Shown here one piece after another: positions 1 through 9,619 of a DNA stretch of 44,373 bases (its first letter is position 1; each line of letters begins with the position of its first letter). The notes beneath the pieces were generated by a model. It was given only the letters and a program-made list of their open reading frames with translations. It did not search any database and was not told where the DNA came from. Location: the IMG/VR virus record IMGVR_UViG_3300031602_000008, positions 1 to 44,373 of that record; one strand, given 5' to 3'. The translations under genes and the position numbers were made by a program. Source of the DNA: a virus.

Positions 1-1164
1 TCTGAAGGAGTATATACAAGAATAGATTCAATGGGATCTAACCAACAATGGGGTGGAGGATTTATGTTTGGAAATAGACTAACATATAAACAGGTGAGAG
101 CCTTTGTAAATAATAAGAATGGAGAGGAAGGATCAGGCATGACTGAAGAAATGTTATTAGAATCTGTTCAGGTTAATAAACCAACACAACAAAGTAGTGA
201 GACAATAAATATATATGCAGGAACAAATGAGAATGCTAACTTAAGTAATTTTGCTGAACGTCCAATTACAGACCAAATAGGAATTACATTTAAGAATGTA
301 GAAGCTGCATTTCAATATGCTAAAACAAATTGGGCAGGTGGAGATACTAATGCAGCTAATGATTCTATTAGAATGGAACTTCAGACTGCTACTGGTACAC
401 AAGCTAAAGCATTAGGTAAAAAAATAAAAGGTTTAGATGTGAAGGGATGGGATATAAATTCTTCAGATATAATGAAAGAATTAATAAGTGAATCTTTTGA
501 ACAAAATCTAGATGCTTTACAAAAACTTCTTGCTACAGGTAATGCTACTTTAACTCATATACAAGATAAAAGTAAATGGGGAAAATTATTTCCTAAACTT
601 TTAATGGAAGTTAGAAGTGAATTGGGTGGTGCTCAATCAACACAACAAAGTAGTTTAGAAACTATTACATTTGCTGAAGAGTCTAGTAATAAACAAATTC
701 AAGAAGATGTATTAAAAAGTGATACTACTACTATTATTGCTAATGAAAAAGAAGTAAAAGTTAAAGTTAATAAAGAAGATAAAGCTGTTAACATAAGTGA
801 TACCAAAGCTTTACTCTCTGATTTATTAAGTAGACAAGATGAAATAGCAGATGAAATAAATAGAGCTGAGGTAGTATCTGAAGTAGATGAAACATTACCT
901 GTACTAGATCCTAAAGAACGAATACAGTATGATTTATTTGAATCAGAAATTACTAGCGAAGTTACAAAATATGCCTATCTTGCTGAACAATATGATGAGT
1001 TAATAAAAGATGGCTCTAATAGAAGTATAATGATGGATAATAATTTATTTCCTTTATCTAGTATGATAGAAGAATATCAGAATACTATGAAGTATGAAAG
1101 TAAAGGTGAAGAAGTAAATCAAAAAGAGTTTGTTGACAACATCAAAAAATGTATATTAAAATAA
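1..1164 (+). CDS. NADAR-domain protein of the virion operon (5'-truncated)
   Basis: The frame is open to base 1, so the N-terminus lies outside the window; the first internal ATG is at 31. Counting from that ATG, residues about 60-200 match the NADAR (DUF1768, YbiA-like) family: SNF (72-74), E91, FQ (94-95), W140, IM (147-148), QN (158-159), TG (169-170), WG (183-184) and the terminal LMEVR (191-195). Known NADAR proteins act on ADP-ribose derivatives, and some remove ADP-ribose from guanine in DNA. The rest is low-complexity, charged and unrecognised. The domain sits between two copies of a TQQSS motif encoded by exact 17-bp direct repeats. The gene ends 8 nt before the 1900-aa gene. The domain call is strong; the role in this phage (countering host ADP-ribosylation) is inference. 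Confidence 0.8.
   Translation, partial: SEGVYTRIDSMGSNQQWGGGFMFGNRLTYKQVRAFVNNKNGEEGSGMTEEMLLESVQVNKPTQQSSETINIYAGTNENANLSNFAERPITDQIGITFKNVEAAFQYAKTNWAGGDTNAANDSIRMELQTATGTQAKALGKKIKGLDVKGWDINSSDIMKELISESFEQNLDALQKLLATGNATLTHIQDKSKWGKLFPKLLMEVRSELGGAQSTQQSSLETITFAEESSNKQIQEDVLKSDTTTIIANEKEVKVKVNKEDKAVNISDTKALLSDLLSRQDEIADEINRAEVVSEVDETLPVLDPKERIQYDLFESEITSEVTKYAYLAEQYDELIKDGSNRSIMMDNNLFPLSSMIEEYQNTMKYESKGEEVNQKEFVDNIKKCILK
182..198 (+). repeat. 17-bp direct repeat, left copy, flanking the NADAR segment
   Basis: CAACACAACAAAGTAGT occurs here and again, identically, at 638-654. Both copies are in the same reading frame, encode TQQSS, and bracket the NADAR domain. Confidence 0.85.
638..654 (+). 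repeat. 17-bp direct repeat, right copy, flanking the NADAR segment
   Basis: Exact copy of the repeat at 182-198, offset by 456 bp (152 codons, in frame). This is consistent with domain gain through a duplicated linker. Confidence 0.85.
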
Positions 1165-1172
1165 TTTAAGCA

Positions 1173-4100
1173 ATGGCTAGATGTCCTAATAAAAATACAG
1201 CAGAATACAAAGCATTACAATCAGTTTATAAAACTGAACTTAATACTAATAATATTATAACGTCATGGCAAGACTTAAATAATACAGATGTATTTCCTAC
1301 AATAGTACAAGCTGGTGAGTTTGTTAATAATCAAAAAATTGCCTTCTCCCTTAAGAAAGATGCGTTTGCTAAAAGTTTATTGTATAACTTAAATAGAGAG
1401 AGAATAGGCCATATATTAGGTGAGAATTTTTTAATAAATAATTCTACTAAAGAAGTTAAAGAATATAGTTCTGTAGTTTTAGAATCTAATGTAAAAAGAT
1501 TATATAGATATTTAAGATTAAATAATATTCCTGCTGAGTCAGTATCTTTAGAACGAACAGCCAAGTCATATAAACTTACTGTCAATGAGAATTTATTATC
1601 TGCTACAGATATACTAGAGTCTTCAAGATCATGGGATACTCCTAGAGCAAGGGAAGTTGTAATGCATCTTAAAAGAATATTCCCTCAGATAAATGTTAAA
1701 ATGTTGTCAGTTGCTGAAGGATCAACCTTATATAATTCTTTACCTGACTGGAAAAAAAATAAGGTGAAGTTTTTACAAGTAAATTCATTCTATGTTGATG
1801 GGACAGCATATTTAATTAAAGGTAGAGTTACTGATGAAACAGCAATTGAGGAAATACTACACCCATTTATAGATGCAATTAAAAAAGATAACTCAGAATT
1901 ATTTGATGGGTTACTAGCTGAAGCAAGCTTGACTTTTCCTAAGATGGTTCAAGAAATTATTGCAGGATATAATGAAAAGGTGCGTAAGTTTAGTAGTATA
2001 GAAAGAGATTTGGAAATTGTAACACAAGCTTTATCTAGACACTTTAACCAGGAATATGAAAATACTCCTAGTATAAGTTTTTTAAATAAAGTAAAAGAAG
2101 CATTAGAATGGTTTATGAATGTAATAAATAATCTTAATGAATATCTTACTGGTAAACCACTATCTGTTAGAGACATTAATGCCAACACTAACTTTAGTGA
2201 TATAGCCAAACTTTTAAATACTGAAGGAATACAGTTCAAATTAGAGAGTAAAGTAGATGGTAAAGTTAGATATAACTTATCTCCAGATAAACAAAAACAA
2301 ATTAATCAAGCTCTTGGTAAAGCAAATGGATTACAAGTTGAGATAATCAATAAATTATTCCATCAAGCATCTAAAAGCAAACAAGAAATAGATTCTTTAT
2401 CAGCTAATGTAAGAGACACTGGAAATATAATTGTAACTCTTAATAAATCAGACCATACATATATTGATATAACTAGTGGAGAAATATATACATCAGTTAC
2501 TACACAAATTAAAGGGAAGCTTAAGAATCAAGAGGATGTTCAACTTAATCTAGATATTGGGAATGATGTGGATACTTTATTAGATGCACTGGTTACTCAT
2601 AAAACTGTTGAAGATGTATTTTCTGAAATGAATGTTTTAGATATTAATGTAGCAAAAAATGTATTTAATACATTAGAAACTACTCTAGCTAATATTATGC
2701 CTGAAGGTTCAGTAGCTTTATCACAAGTTGTTGTATTTGATGAAGCAACTAAAACAGCTGGTACAGCAGATTTAGTAATTATAGATAAGCATGGTAGAAT
2801 AAAAATAGTAGATTTAAAAACTACTAAAAATTCATTGAGTTCTTATACTCATACAGACACTAGAGCTGGGAGACAACAAACAAAATATTATGATAAAGAA
2901 TGGACTTTATCTGAAGAAAGTTTATTAAAACAAAAAGGTATAGATAAATTATCTACAAGGGGTCAACATAATCTTCAAGTAAATATCTATAGAAGAATGT
3001 TTGAAAATATGGGGTATGATGTTTATGAAGGAGATTATGCAGCATCAACATTTCATTTAGTAGCAGATATATCTGGTAAAGGTAAAAACCAAAAATTTAA
3101 TGGTAAGATAAAGGCTGACGCATGGATAGAACATCCTATATCTCAAAATATAGATATGGTAAATATGTTAGTGCCATCACTTGGTGTTAATGTTGAGGCA
3201 GCTAAATTAAAAAGAGCTACAGAAAATAAAGAAGATAAATTATATGAAGGTGATATAAATGATCCTGATTTAAATGTTAAAGATGTTATAGATCCTTTAG
3301 TACATCCTGAATATAATACTATAACTGGTGCATTAGATAATTATCAAGTAGCATTATTAGATAAAAAAGATGCAATAAAAACAATCAAAAGTCAAATCTA
3401 TATGGATAAGACTCAAGATGCTGAGCTAGATCAAATTGCTATGACAATTGCTTTTATTACAATAGCAAAAAGTGAGGGTCCTATAGCTAGATCAACTGCT
3501 TTTTCTGAATTATTACAGGATGCATTAAAACAAATAAGATCTTTTTCAGATTATGTAAGTGATCCTAAAAATATAAATAAGCCAGAATTTATTACATATG
3601 TATTAAATTTTAGTAGATTTAAAGAAACCTTTAGGGGATTGCATAGTGTTAGTGAATCTGGAGAATTAAATGCAACTCAAAGATCATTAATTCTTTCTTT
3701 AAAAATAGAATTAACTAAACTAGGTAGTGAAGATGTTAATAATCCAGGTTTAATAAATACAGCCATAGATAGTTTTGTAATGGAACAAATAAGAACTAGG
3801 TCAAGTAATGAGTATGGTGTAGAGGGAAGTCACTTCACAGAAGAGATGTTACAGTTACTGATGAAAGAAGCCACTGATATTACAGGAGCAGATTATAATG
3901 TTAGAGATATGTCAACTTCTCCAGATGTTATTCTTGCTGTTATGGATAAAATGTTTAAAGCTAAGAAACAAGAATTATTAGATAGAGTAGGAGAAAGAGA
4001 ATTAATAATAAGAGAAGCAGCAAATAAAGTATTAAAGTTAACTGAAGTAAAAGATAAAGAAAGAGCATGGGATTATTTTTTACAATTTGATTCAAATGGA

Positions 4101-6875
4101 GAATTTGATGGAATGTATGTTACAAAAATTGGTAAAAAATATAGTGATAAACAAGAAGCATTAAGAAATGTACTTTATGACAATGATGCAAATCCATACC
4201 AGTATAGAGAAATAAAAAACTTAGAGGATGCCACACAAGAAGATATAGAATATAACATTGATCTAGCAAATAAAAAAGCTGCATTAGGAGATTTTTTTAG
4301 AGCAGAAGAAATAGATGAATATGGTAATAGAGTTGATGGAGAATATCATTATTACACACAAGAATTTATAGATGAACGTAATAAGTATGAGTACTTTATT
4401 TCTAACGGTGAAGCAAATAAATATGTATTTTGGGAAAGAAAGCCGGGTATTAGTGGTGCCGAGTATGCAAAGTTTGAATCAAAGTATTTTGATAATATAC
4501 AATATACAAGAGCTGTAAGAGTAAATGGAGAACCAACAGGAGCTATTGTAAGAGATGAAAGATTCCGTCCACCTAAAGTAGAATATAGAAAAGCCAAAGA
4601 AGTATCTAGCAAAGGTGAAAACATGCGTAGTGAACAGTATGATTCCATTATGAATCCCACAACTGCATTAGGAGTAGCACAAAAAGAATTCTATGAGTTG
4701 TTTGTAAACATGTTTGAAAAAGACTTATTAAAGAAGTTACCTGAAGGAATAATGAATGACATGTTAGGTAGAGTTCCTCTAGTTAAAAATAATCTTATAA
4801 ATGACATGGCTGGTAAAACCAGTTTATGGAATAAAATGTATGCTAATACTATTGGTAATAATGCATGGGATATATTTAAACAAACTTCAGAACAAAGAGG
4901 TGTCCAACTAGATGAAAACGGAAACATAATTAATGGTATGCCTGTATATTATGTTGGTAGAGCTAGAACAGAAAATGAAATGTCAGATGTTTTAAAAGAA
5001 GTTTCAGCATTAAAATCTGAATATAAAGCTGGAAAAATTACAAAAGATAACTATGATAGTAAAAAAGCTGTACTAAACGGTAAGTTAGCTAGATTAAGAG
5101 CTACTCCTACTAAATCACAGGTGAGTAGAGATATGCCAAACAGTTTATTAAAATTTAGTGCAATGGCACAAAATTATGAAACAATGGGTTCTATAGATGA
5201 TACTCTTAAGGCAATGGTCCAAGTAATTGAAAAAAGAAAATATCAACCTGCTGAGTCAAGATTAGAATTAGTTTCTAAGAAAGCTGGTAAAATAGTTAGA
5301 AATGTAGGTACTAAGATGGGAAACATTAACTCTTCTGACAATACAATACGAAGAGCAAAGAAATGGATGAACATGGTTTATTATGATAATGAAATGATAA
5401 CCAAAGGTGCTTTTGATAAGATATCAGAAAGTGTAGTCCAATTATCTTCTTTAGCATATGTAGCCTTTAATCCTTTTGGTAACTTTAATAATTACGTTAT
5501 TGGTAGAGTTAATAATAATATTGAACTTCTTGGAGCTAGATTTTATAGTAGAAAAGCATACCTAAGAGCAAATAAAGAATTCCATAGAAGAGTTCTGCCA
5601 GATTTAGTATCTAGAACAGGTCATGGACTTACAGACCTTACTGATGTAGTAACTTTAGGTATAATTCCTGGATTAAAAGAATCAGATTATGATGCTAAAA
5701 AACCAAATAGTAAGTATGAAGCATTTGTTGACTCACTAAGGATGATGGATAAAATGACTGATTTACGTGAACAGGAAGCATCAACATCAGAAGGTAAAAG
5801 TTGGTTTGAAAGAGCTTCAGAGTGGGGTTATATCATGCAAGATGCAGCTGAATATAATGTACAAACTAAAGTTGGTATGGCTGTATTGATGGATACTACT
5901 ATGAAGAATAGTACTACAGGAGAAACATTATCATACTATGATGCTTTTGATTATGATGCTAAGACACACACAAATGTACTCAAAAAAGGTTATGATACAG
6001 CAATAATAAAAGCTCCAGGACAGTTGATTGGAAAAGAAGTACCTTATACAGACCAAGTAAGATATGATTTAAGAAATAAAATACGTGAAGTAAATAAACA
6101 AATTCATGGTAGTTACGCTAAAGAAGATAGGATGGTTATTCAAGGTTATACTTTAGGAAAATTAGCAGTGCAATTTAAAAAGTGGGTTGCTCCAGCAGTT
6201 AGAGCAAGATATGCAAGAGAATACTTTGACCAAAATTTAGGTTGGATGGAAGGTAGATATTTATCTTGGTGGAAGTTTATGGCATACACAAAACAACAAT
6301 TGGTCTTAGGTAATAAAGAATTTAATACTTATGGTAAAGGATTTATGGAACACTATGGGGCTGATGGTAAAGGAGGTAATGCAGATCAAAGAGCTCAAAA
6401 TAAATTATTTGGTTTTTATAGAACAATGGGTGAAATAGGAATTATATTATCTACTTATTTTATAAGCACTATGTTAGATAGTATGTTAGCAGGTGATGAT
6501 GATGATAGTGATCTAACTAAAAGATTTAAAAATATAGTAAAGTATCAAGGAGATAGAACGTTTAAAGAATTAGTTTTGTTTAGTCCAACACCAGCGGGAG
6601 TAGTACAGCAATATCAAATGTTTGATTCACCTATAGCAGCTACTAGAACATTAGGAGAAATGGCTGAGTTAGCAAGCATGTCACTATCAGCACCGTTTGT
6701 TAGAGTGATACAAGGTAAAGAAGGATTTCAAGCTAATTCTAGTTATGTATATCAAAATGGAGATAGAGCTGGTAAACTTAAAATTTATAAAAACTTTGCA
6801 GATGTAGTTCCTATAGTATATTCTATACAGAAGTGGGATTCTTATCTAATTAATGATGATTTCTATATTAAATAA
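1173..6875 (+). CDS. Giant multidomain virion-region protein with degenerate zincin and PD-(D/E)XK nuclease-like domains
   Basis: 1900 aa, starting at ATG 1173 after an A/T-rich leader. Around residues 180-300 is a segment resembling phage zincin-type metallopeptidases, but the expected HExxH is replaced by EEILHP (226-231), so it is probably inactive. Residues about 500-640 look like a Cas4/RecB-type PD-(D/E)XK nuclease: GTAD with D533, then VDLK with D547 and K549, then Q602 in a helix ending IYRRMF. The middle is charged and helical. Near the C-terminus (about 1752-1772) is a hydrophobic helix followed by an Asp cluster. The position beside virion-type genes and the size suggest a structural or ejected internal protein. 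No RNA polymerase signature (DxDGD or similar) was seen. Domain calls are moderate; the overall role is inference. Confidence 0.6.
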   Translation: MARCPNKNTAEYKALQSVYKTELNTNNIITSWQDLNNTDVFPTIVQAGEFVNNQKIAFSLKKDAFAKSLLYNLNRERIGHILGENFLINNSTKEVKEYSSVVLESNVKRLYRYLRLNNIPAESVSLERTAKSYKLTVNENLLSATDILESSRSWDTPRAREVVMHLKRIFPQINVKMLSVAEGSTLYNSLPDWKKNKVKFLQVNSFYVDGTAYLIKGRVTDETAIEEILHPFIDAIKKDNSELFDGLLAEASLTFPKMVQEIIAGYNEKVRKFSSIERDLEIVTQALSRHFNQEYENTPSISFLNKVKEALEWFMNVINNLNEYLTGKPLSVRDINANTNFSDIAKLLNTEGIQFKLESKVDGKVRYNLSPDKQKQINQALGKANGLQVEIINKLFHQASKSKQEIDSLSANVRDTGNIIVTLNKSDHTYIDITSGEIYTSVTTQIKGKLKNQEDVQLNLDIGNDVDTLLDALVTHKTVEDVFSEMNVLDINVAKNVFNTLETTLANIMPEGSVALSQVVVFDEATKTAGTADLVIIDKHGRIKIVDLKTTKNSLSSYTHTDTRAGRQQTKYYDKEWTLSEESLLKQKGIDKLSTRGQHNLQVNIYRRMFENMGYDVYEGDYAASTFHLVADISGKGKNQKFNGKIKADAWIEHPISQNIDMVNMLVPSLGVNVEAAKLKRATENKEDKLYEGDINDPDLNVKDVIDPLVHPEYNTITGALDNYQVALLDKKDAIKTIKSQIYMDKTQDAELDQIAMTIAFITIAKSEGPIARSTAFSELLQDALKQIRSFSDYVSDPKNINKPEFITYVLNFSRFKETFRGLHSVSESGELNATQRSLILSLKIELTKLGSEDVNNPGLINTAIDSFVMEQIRTRSSNEYGVEGSHFTEEMLQLLMKEATDITGADYNVRDMSTSPDVILAVMDKMFKAKKQELLDRVGERELIIREAANKVLKLTEVKDKERAWDYFLQFDSNGEFDGMYVTKIGKKYSDKQEALRNVLYDNDANPYQYREIKNLEDATQEDIEYNIDLANKKAALGDFFRAEEIDEYGNRVDGEYHYYTQEFIDERNKYEYFISNGEANKYVFWERKPGISGAEYAKFESKYFDNIQYTRAVRVNGEPTGAIVRDERFRPPKVEYRKAKEVSSKGENMRSEQYDSIMNPTTALGVAQKEFYELFVNMFEKDLLKKLPEGIMNDMLGRVPLVKNNLINDMAGKTSLWNKMYANTIGNNAWDIFKQTSEQRGVQLDENGNIINGMPVYYVGRARTENEMSDVLKEVSALKSEYKAGKITKDNYDSKKAVLNGKLARLRATPTKSQVSRDMPNSLLKFSAMAQNYETMGSIDDTLKAMVQVIEKRKYQPAESRLELVSKKAGKIVRNVGTKMGNINSSDNTIRRAKKWMNMVYYDNEMITKGAFDKISESVVQLSSLAYVAFNPFGNFNNYVIGRVNNNIELLGARFYSRKAYLRANKEFHRRVLPDLVSRTGHGLTDLTDVVTLGIIPGLKESDYDAKKPNSKYEAFVDSLRMMDKMTDLREQEASTSEGKSWFERASEWGYIMQDAAEYNVQTKVGMAVLMDTTMKNSTTGETLSYYDAFDYDAKTHTNVLKKGYDTAIIKAPGQLIGKEVPYTDQVRYDLRNKIREVNKQIHGSYAKEDRMVIQGYTLGKLAVQFKKWVAPAVRARYAREYFDQNLGWMEGRYLSWWKFMAYTKQQLVLGNKEFNTYGKGFMEHYGADGKGGNADQRAQNKLFGFYRTMGEIGIILSTYFISTMLDSMLAGDDDDSDLTKRFKNIVKYQGDRTFKELVLFSPTPAGVVQQYQMFDSPIAATRTLGEMAELASMSLSAPFVRVIQGKEGFQANSSYVYQNGDRAGKLKIYKNFADVVPIVYSIQKWDSYLINDDFYIK

Positions 6876-6951
6876 ATTTAAACTTTATAGTTAGTTTATT
6901 TTATATTTAACTAAAAATTGACTATATTATTATATAAACAAATACGACATT

Positions 6952-7119
6952 ATGCTAGCAGAAACAAAAGACTCCATTGCAAATCTTACAACAGTGGCAG
7001 GAGCAGGAGGGATGGTGATGGACTTTAGTACAATTCTTACAATGACTCTAGTTCTTACTGGTATAATTCTCAATCTAGTTAGAATATATGAAATAAGAAA
7101 AGGAAAGGATAAAAACTAA
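6952..7119 (+). CDS. Small one-TM holin-like protein
   Basis: 55 aa: an N-terminal amphipathic or Gly-rich stretch, one hydrophobic helix at about residues 25-43, and a basic tail ending KGKDKN. This is the topology of small class II/III-like holins. It is the last plus-strand gene before the convergent ribonucleotide reductase gene, 76 nt after the 1900-aa gene. It could instead be a minor membrane or virion protein, because a second holin candidate lies at 10977-11378. Confidence 0.55.
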   Translation: MLAETKDSIANLTTVAGAGGMVMDFSTILTMTLVLTGIILNLVRIYEIRKGKDKN

Positions 7120-7150
7120 CCTTCACAGCTAGAACACTCTAAAATATAGT

Positions 7151-9010
7151 TTATACAATCTCACAGGCCCCACCAGCACAAGCTAGTTCACCCTTAAGAT
7201 CAGTATTATCTTCTATTTCAACTACATTATCTAGATTAATATCCATTAGAGATTCTATTAATTCATTATATTTCTCTTCTGTAATATCTTCAAATGGAGC
7301 TTGAATATATGTTCCACCATCATAAGGTAAGACAGCTAAACCATTATAGTATTCTCTGTTATCCCACATCCATTTTCCAGCAGCATCCCATTCATGATCT
7401 CTTAAAGAAATAGTAGCAGATACATTATGAGTATTTGATCCTGCTCTATGTCCAGGCTTCACCCATTCAGTAGCAACTTTCTTAACTCTTTCAAGTAATT
7501 GAAAAGGTGACTCAGTTCTAAGTATAGAACCTTTAGGTGCTGATTGTGGAATGCTAATACATGCAGTATCATGAGGTCTAAAGTAATCATCTTCTAATAA
7601 CTCTGGATGATTGATGCTTAAGTAATTATAGATTGATTCATTTTTACCTACACGCATTCTTCTGATATAGAAGTCATTATGCCAAGCATGAATACCTGAA
7701 CTTGTACCTAATGTTAATGATGTAGTACCTGCAGGTTTAACGCATGTTGTCCTTGCTGCTTTGTTTATCCCTATCAGTTTTGCTACTCTTGAGTTTTCTC
7801 TCTTTACTATACTTGCAGCTTCCTTCATATCCAGCTGGAGCACAGCGGCACTCCCTATTCCTGTCATTGACACACCTATAAGTGCGTCCTTCTCTGTTGT
7901 TCTTTGCCATATCTCTCTTAAATAATGAAAATTAGTATAACCTGCTTGAAGAGTACCAATGAATGCAGCCATTTTAACTCTTTCATTTAGATCCTCTTGT
8001 GATTCTATATTAGAAACATTTACCTCACAAAGATTACAGAATTGATATGGCCTTAATGCAATTTCACAACATGGGTTAGTCCCCCAATCTTTGTCATTAT
8101 TTAAATATATTCCAGGTTCACCTGCTCCTGATAGTTCAACACGCTTCCATAGACCCATAAAGAAATCTTTAGTTATTTTATGTCTCATTAATACTGCAGA
8201 GTTGTTTGATCTACCTCTTTGTGGATTTTTTTCCCACCAGTCTCCAGTCTTACATGAAATCATTTCTTCATCATGAGCACTAAACAAACTAATCAAAGCC
8301 GCTCTTCTAATACCACCAGCTAATACAGCATCAGCAATATGACAAACCATATCATGAACTTCTAAACTGGACAACTGACTACCATCATCTTTAGAATCTA
8401 ATATACCTTCAAGCTTTAATAAACATTCTTTAAGTGGTTGAGGTCCAGGAGCCTTACCACCTGATGTTACTAATCTTGCACCCTTTGCTCTAATGTCAGA
8501 ATAGTCAAATATAATCTTAGATGACCTACCATTAAGATAAGACTTGATTAATACTTTAATAGCATCAGCCCATCCTTCAATTGAGTCTCCAATTAAATAT
8601 CTTTTGAATCTTTTATCATATGGTTTGTTAATAGGAGGTAATTGATTAACATGATGTTGTTGAACAGAATAACCAACACCTGTACCACCAAGTAATAAAA
8701 ACATAGTTTCACTAAATGAGTGAATGTTATCTATAGGTAAATAAGCACAGTTATAAACTCTATTAGGGCTTATTTCAATAGGTTTACCACCAAATTGCAT
8801 TGACCTCATTGATGGTAAAACTTTTTTATCATATACAAATTTATATGCTTTAGTAATCTCATCAACTATGCTTGGATATTTCTTAATGTGCATAGCTTTG
8901 TTTCTGTCAACAAGTTCAGTCCATGTCTCTCTTCTTTGTACTTCAGGTAAATATTTTGCGTATTTCATATGGATAGTAATATCACTTAGAATCTTGTTGC
9001 TTATTTTCAT
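7151..9010 (-). CDS. nrdJ: Adenosylcobalamin-dependent (class II) ribonucleoside-triphosphate reductase
   Basis: 619 aa from ATG 9010. An in-frame GTG at 9106 would add 32 hydrophobic residues, but the family begins near this ATG (SDxTxxMKYAKYLPExxRRETW). Reduces ribonucleotides to deoxyribonucleotides for phage DNA synthesis using coenzyme B12. Visible: first redox Cys C88 (YNCAYLP), the active-site loop TNPCCE with N312, C314 (thiyl radical) and E316, partner C325, the KPAGTTSL phosphate-binding loop, and a C-terminal redox pair in CAGGACEIV. C315 stands where many relatives have Gly. It resembles the monomeric Lactobacillus leichmannii type rather than class Ia. It is isolated on the minus strand between plus-strand operons, with a possible promoter at 9165-9172. 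Activity would depend on host or environmental B12. Confidence 0.95.
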   Translation of the reverse strand: MKISNKILSDITIHMKYAKYLPEVQRRETWTELVDRNKAMHIKKYPSIVDEITKAYKFVYDKKVLPSMRSMQFGGKPIEISPNRVYNCAYLPIDNIHSFSETMFLLLGGTGVGYSVQQHHVNQLPPINKPYDKRFKRYLIGDSIEGWADAIKVLIKSYLNGRSSKIIFDYSDIRAKGARLVTSGGKAPGPQPLKECLLKLEGILDSKDDGSQLSSLEVHDMVCHIADAVLAGGIRRAALISLFSAHDEEMISCKTGDWWEKNPQRGRSNNSAVLMRHKITKDFFMGLWKRVELSGAGEPGIYLNNDKDWGTNPCCEIALRPYQFCNLCEVNVSNIESQEDLNERVKMAAFIGTLQAGYTNFHYLREIWQRTTEKDALIGVSMTGIGSAAVLQLDMKEAASIVKRENSRVAKLIGINKAARTTCVKPAGTTSLTLGTSSGIHAWHNDFYIRRMRVGKNESIYNYLSINHPELLEDDYFRPHDTACISIPQSAPKGSILRTESPFQLLERVKKVATEWVKPGHRAGSNTHNVSATISLRDHEWDAAGKWMWDNREYYNGLAVLPYDGGTYIQAPFEDITEEKYNELIESLMDINLDNVVEIEDNTDLKGELACAGGACEIV

Positions 9011-9164
9011 AATAATTTTTAAATAAAGGGTTAAAATAGCTGCACTTCCACAGATAAGAAATGTAGCTGATAGGTATATATAATGTAATAAAATTAGCTG
9101 TAACACAAAAATCTAAACAGTAAATTTTATATATTATATATATACAATTGTGTAATAGACAATA

Positions 9165-9172
9165 CAAAGATA
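9165..9172 (-). promoter_or_regulatory. Bacteroidota-type -7 element upstream of nrdJ
   Basis: Reads TATCTTTG on the minus strand, an exact TAnnTTTG. The -33 TTG is poor (CTG at 18 bp). Transcription would start near 9158, leaving a leader of about 150 nt before ATG 9010. Confidence 0.5.
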
Positions 9173-9204
9173 GTATTTATATATGTTAATCAGTTGCTTA
9201 AGTG

Positions 9205-9219
9205 ATACAAAATTTGTAT
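9205..9219. promoter_or_regulatory. Palindromic operator candidate
   Basis: ATACAAA-A-TTTGTAT: two 7-bp inverted arms with a 1-bp centre, lying between the two divergent transcription units. A TTG at 9194-9196 could serve as the -33 element of a plus-strand promoter overlapping it. Confidence 0.35.
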
Positions 9220-9250
9220 ATTATTATATAGTAGTATAAAACATGTTATA

Positions 9251-9376
9251 ATGATAAAAAACTTAAAGAAAAAAATAATGAAAAATATTTGTTTGTTTAT
9301 TAAATGGGTAACTTTTGGCAAAGTATGTTTATGTCAGTGTGATAAAAAAGGTTGTAAAAAATCAAAAAAGAAATAA
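9251..9376 (+). CDS. Small Cys-rich basic peptide
   Basis: 41 aa from ATG 9251, or 32 aa from the in-frame ATG 9278, which has the more A-rich leader. Five cysteines sit in the core (CLFIKW...KVCLCQC...GC), followed by a Lys-rich tail. The spacing could bind metal, but no family is recognised. It is the first ORF of the appendage operon. Coding potential rests only on ORF integrity and position. Confidence 0.35.
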   Translation: MIKNLKKKIMKNICLFIKWVTFGKVCLCQCDKKGCKKSKKK

Positions 9377-9397
9377 TTAGATTTTTAATTGAAAAAA

Positions 9398-9619
9398 ATG
9401 AAAAAAAAGAGTTGTTTACCAATGCAAAAAATGTCTAGACAAAAGTCTAAACTTTTAATGAGGTCTGGCGGTGAGTTAGATGAAATGATGATGGGTAGTG
9501 TTACTGAAAAAATGAGAAAAGGCGGTAATGCTGAAAGAGTGGTTAAAGCAAGACACGGTAAGGAAAAGAAGCAAGCTTATAAATTAGGAGGAAGTACTCA
9601 TAATACATATAGTGGATAA
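9398..9619 (+). CDS. Small basic protein upstream of the fibre gene
   Basis: 73 aa from ATG 9398; an in-frame TTG at 9389 is less likely. Rich in Lys, Met and Gly, with a positive N-terminus and KARHGKEKKQA near the C-terminus. Its composition resembles the 73-, 65- and 73-aa basic proteins encoded at 11391-12051. Its TAA overlaps the next ATG (TAATG), implying translational coupling to the 452-aa fibre. No family recognised; possibly a minor virion or internal DNA-associated protein. Confidence 0.6.
   Translation: MKKKSCLPMQKMSRQKSKLLMRSGGELDEMMMGSVTEKMRKGGNAERVVKARHGKEKKQAYKLGGSTHNTYSG

Larger units (their letters stand above)
9011..9250. other. Divergent regulatory spacer
   Basis: No convincing gene. 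It is very AT-rich and holds a minus-strand promoter-like motif (9165-9172), a near-perfect palindrome (9205-9219), and A/T stretches leading into the plus-strand appendage operon. Confidence 0.55.

Noticed and set aside
7151-9010. C315 in NPCCE as a catalytic novelty of the reductase
   Set aside because: The neighbouring residue of the radical Cys varies in this family; alone it does not imply changed chemistry.
9011-9106. In-frame 32-residue hydrophobic N-terminal extension of NrdJ from GTG 9106
   Set aside because: Family members begin near ATG 9010, and a membrane anchor on class II reductase is not known; the extension is probably an open leader.
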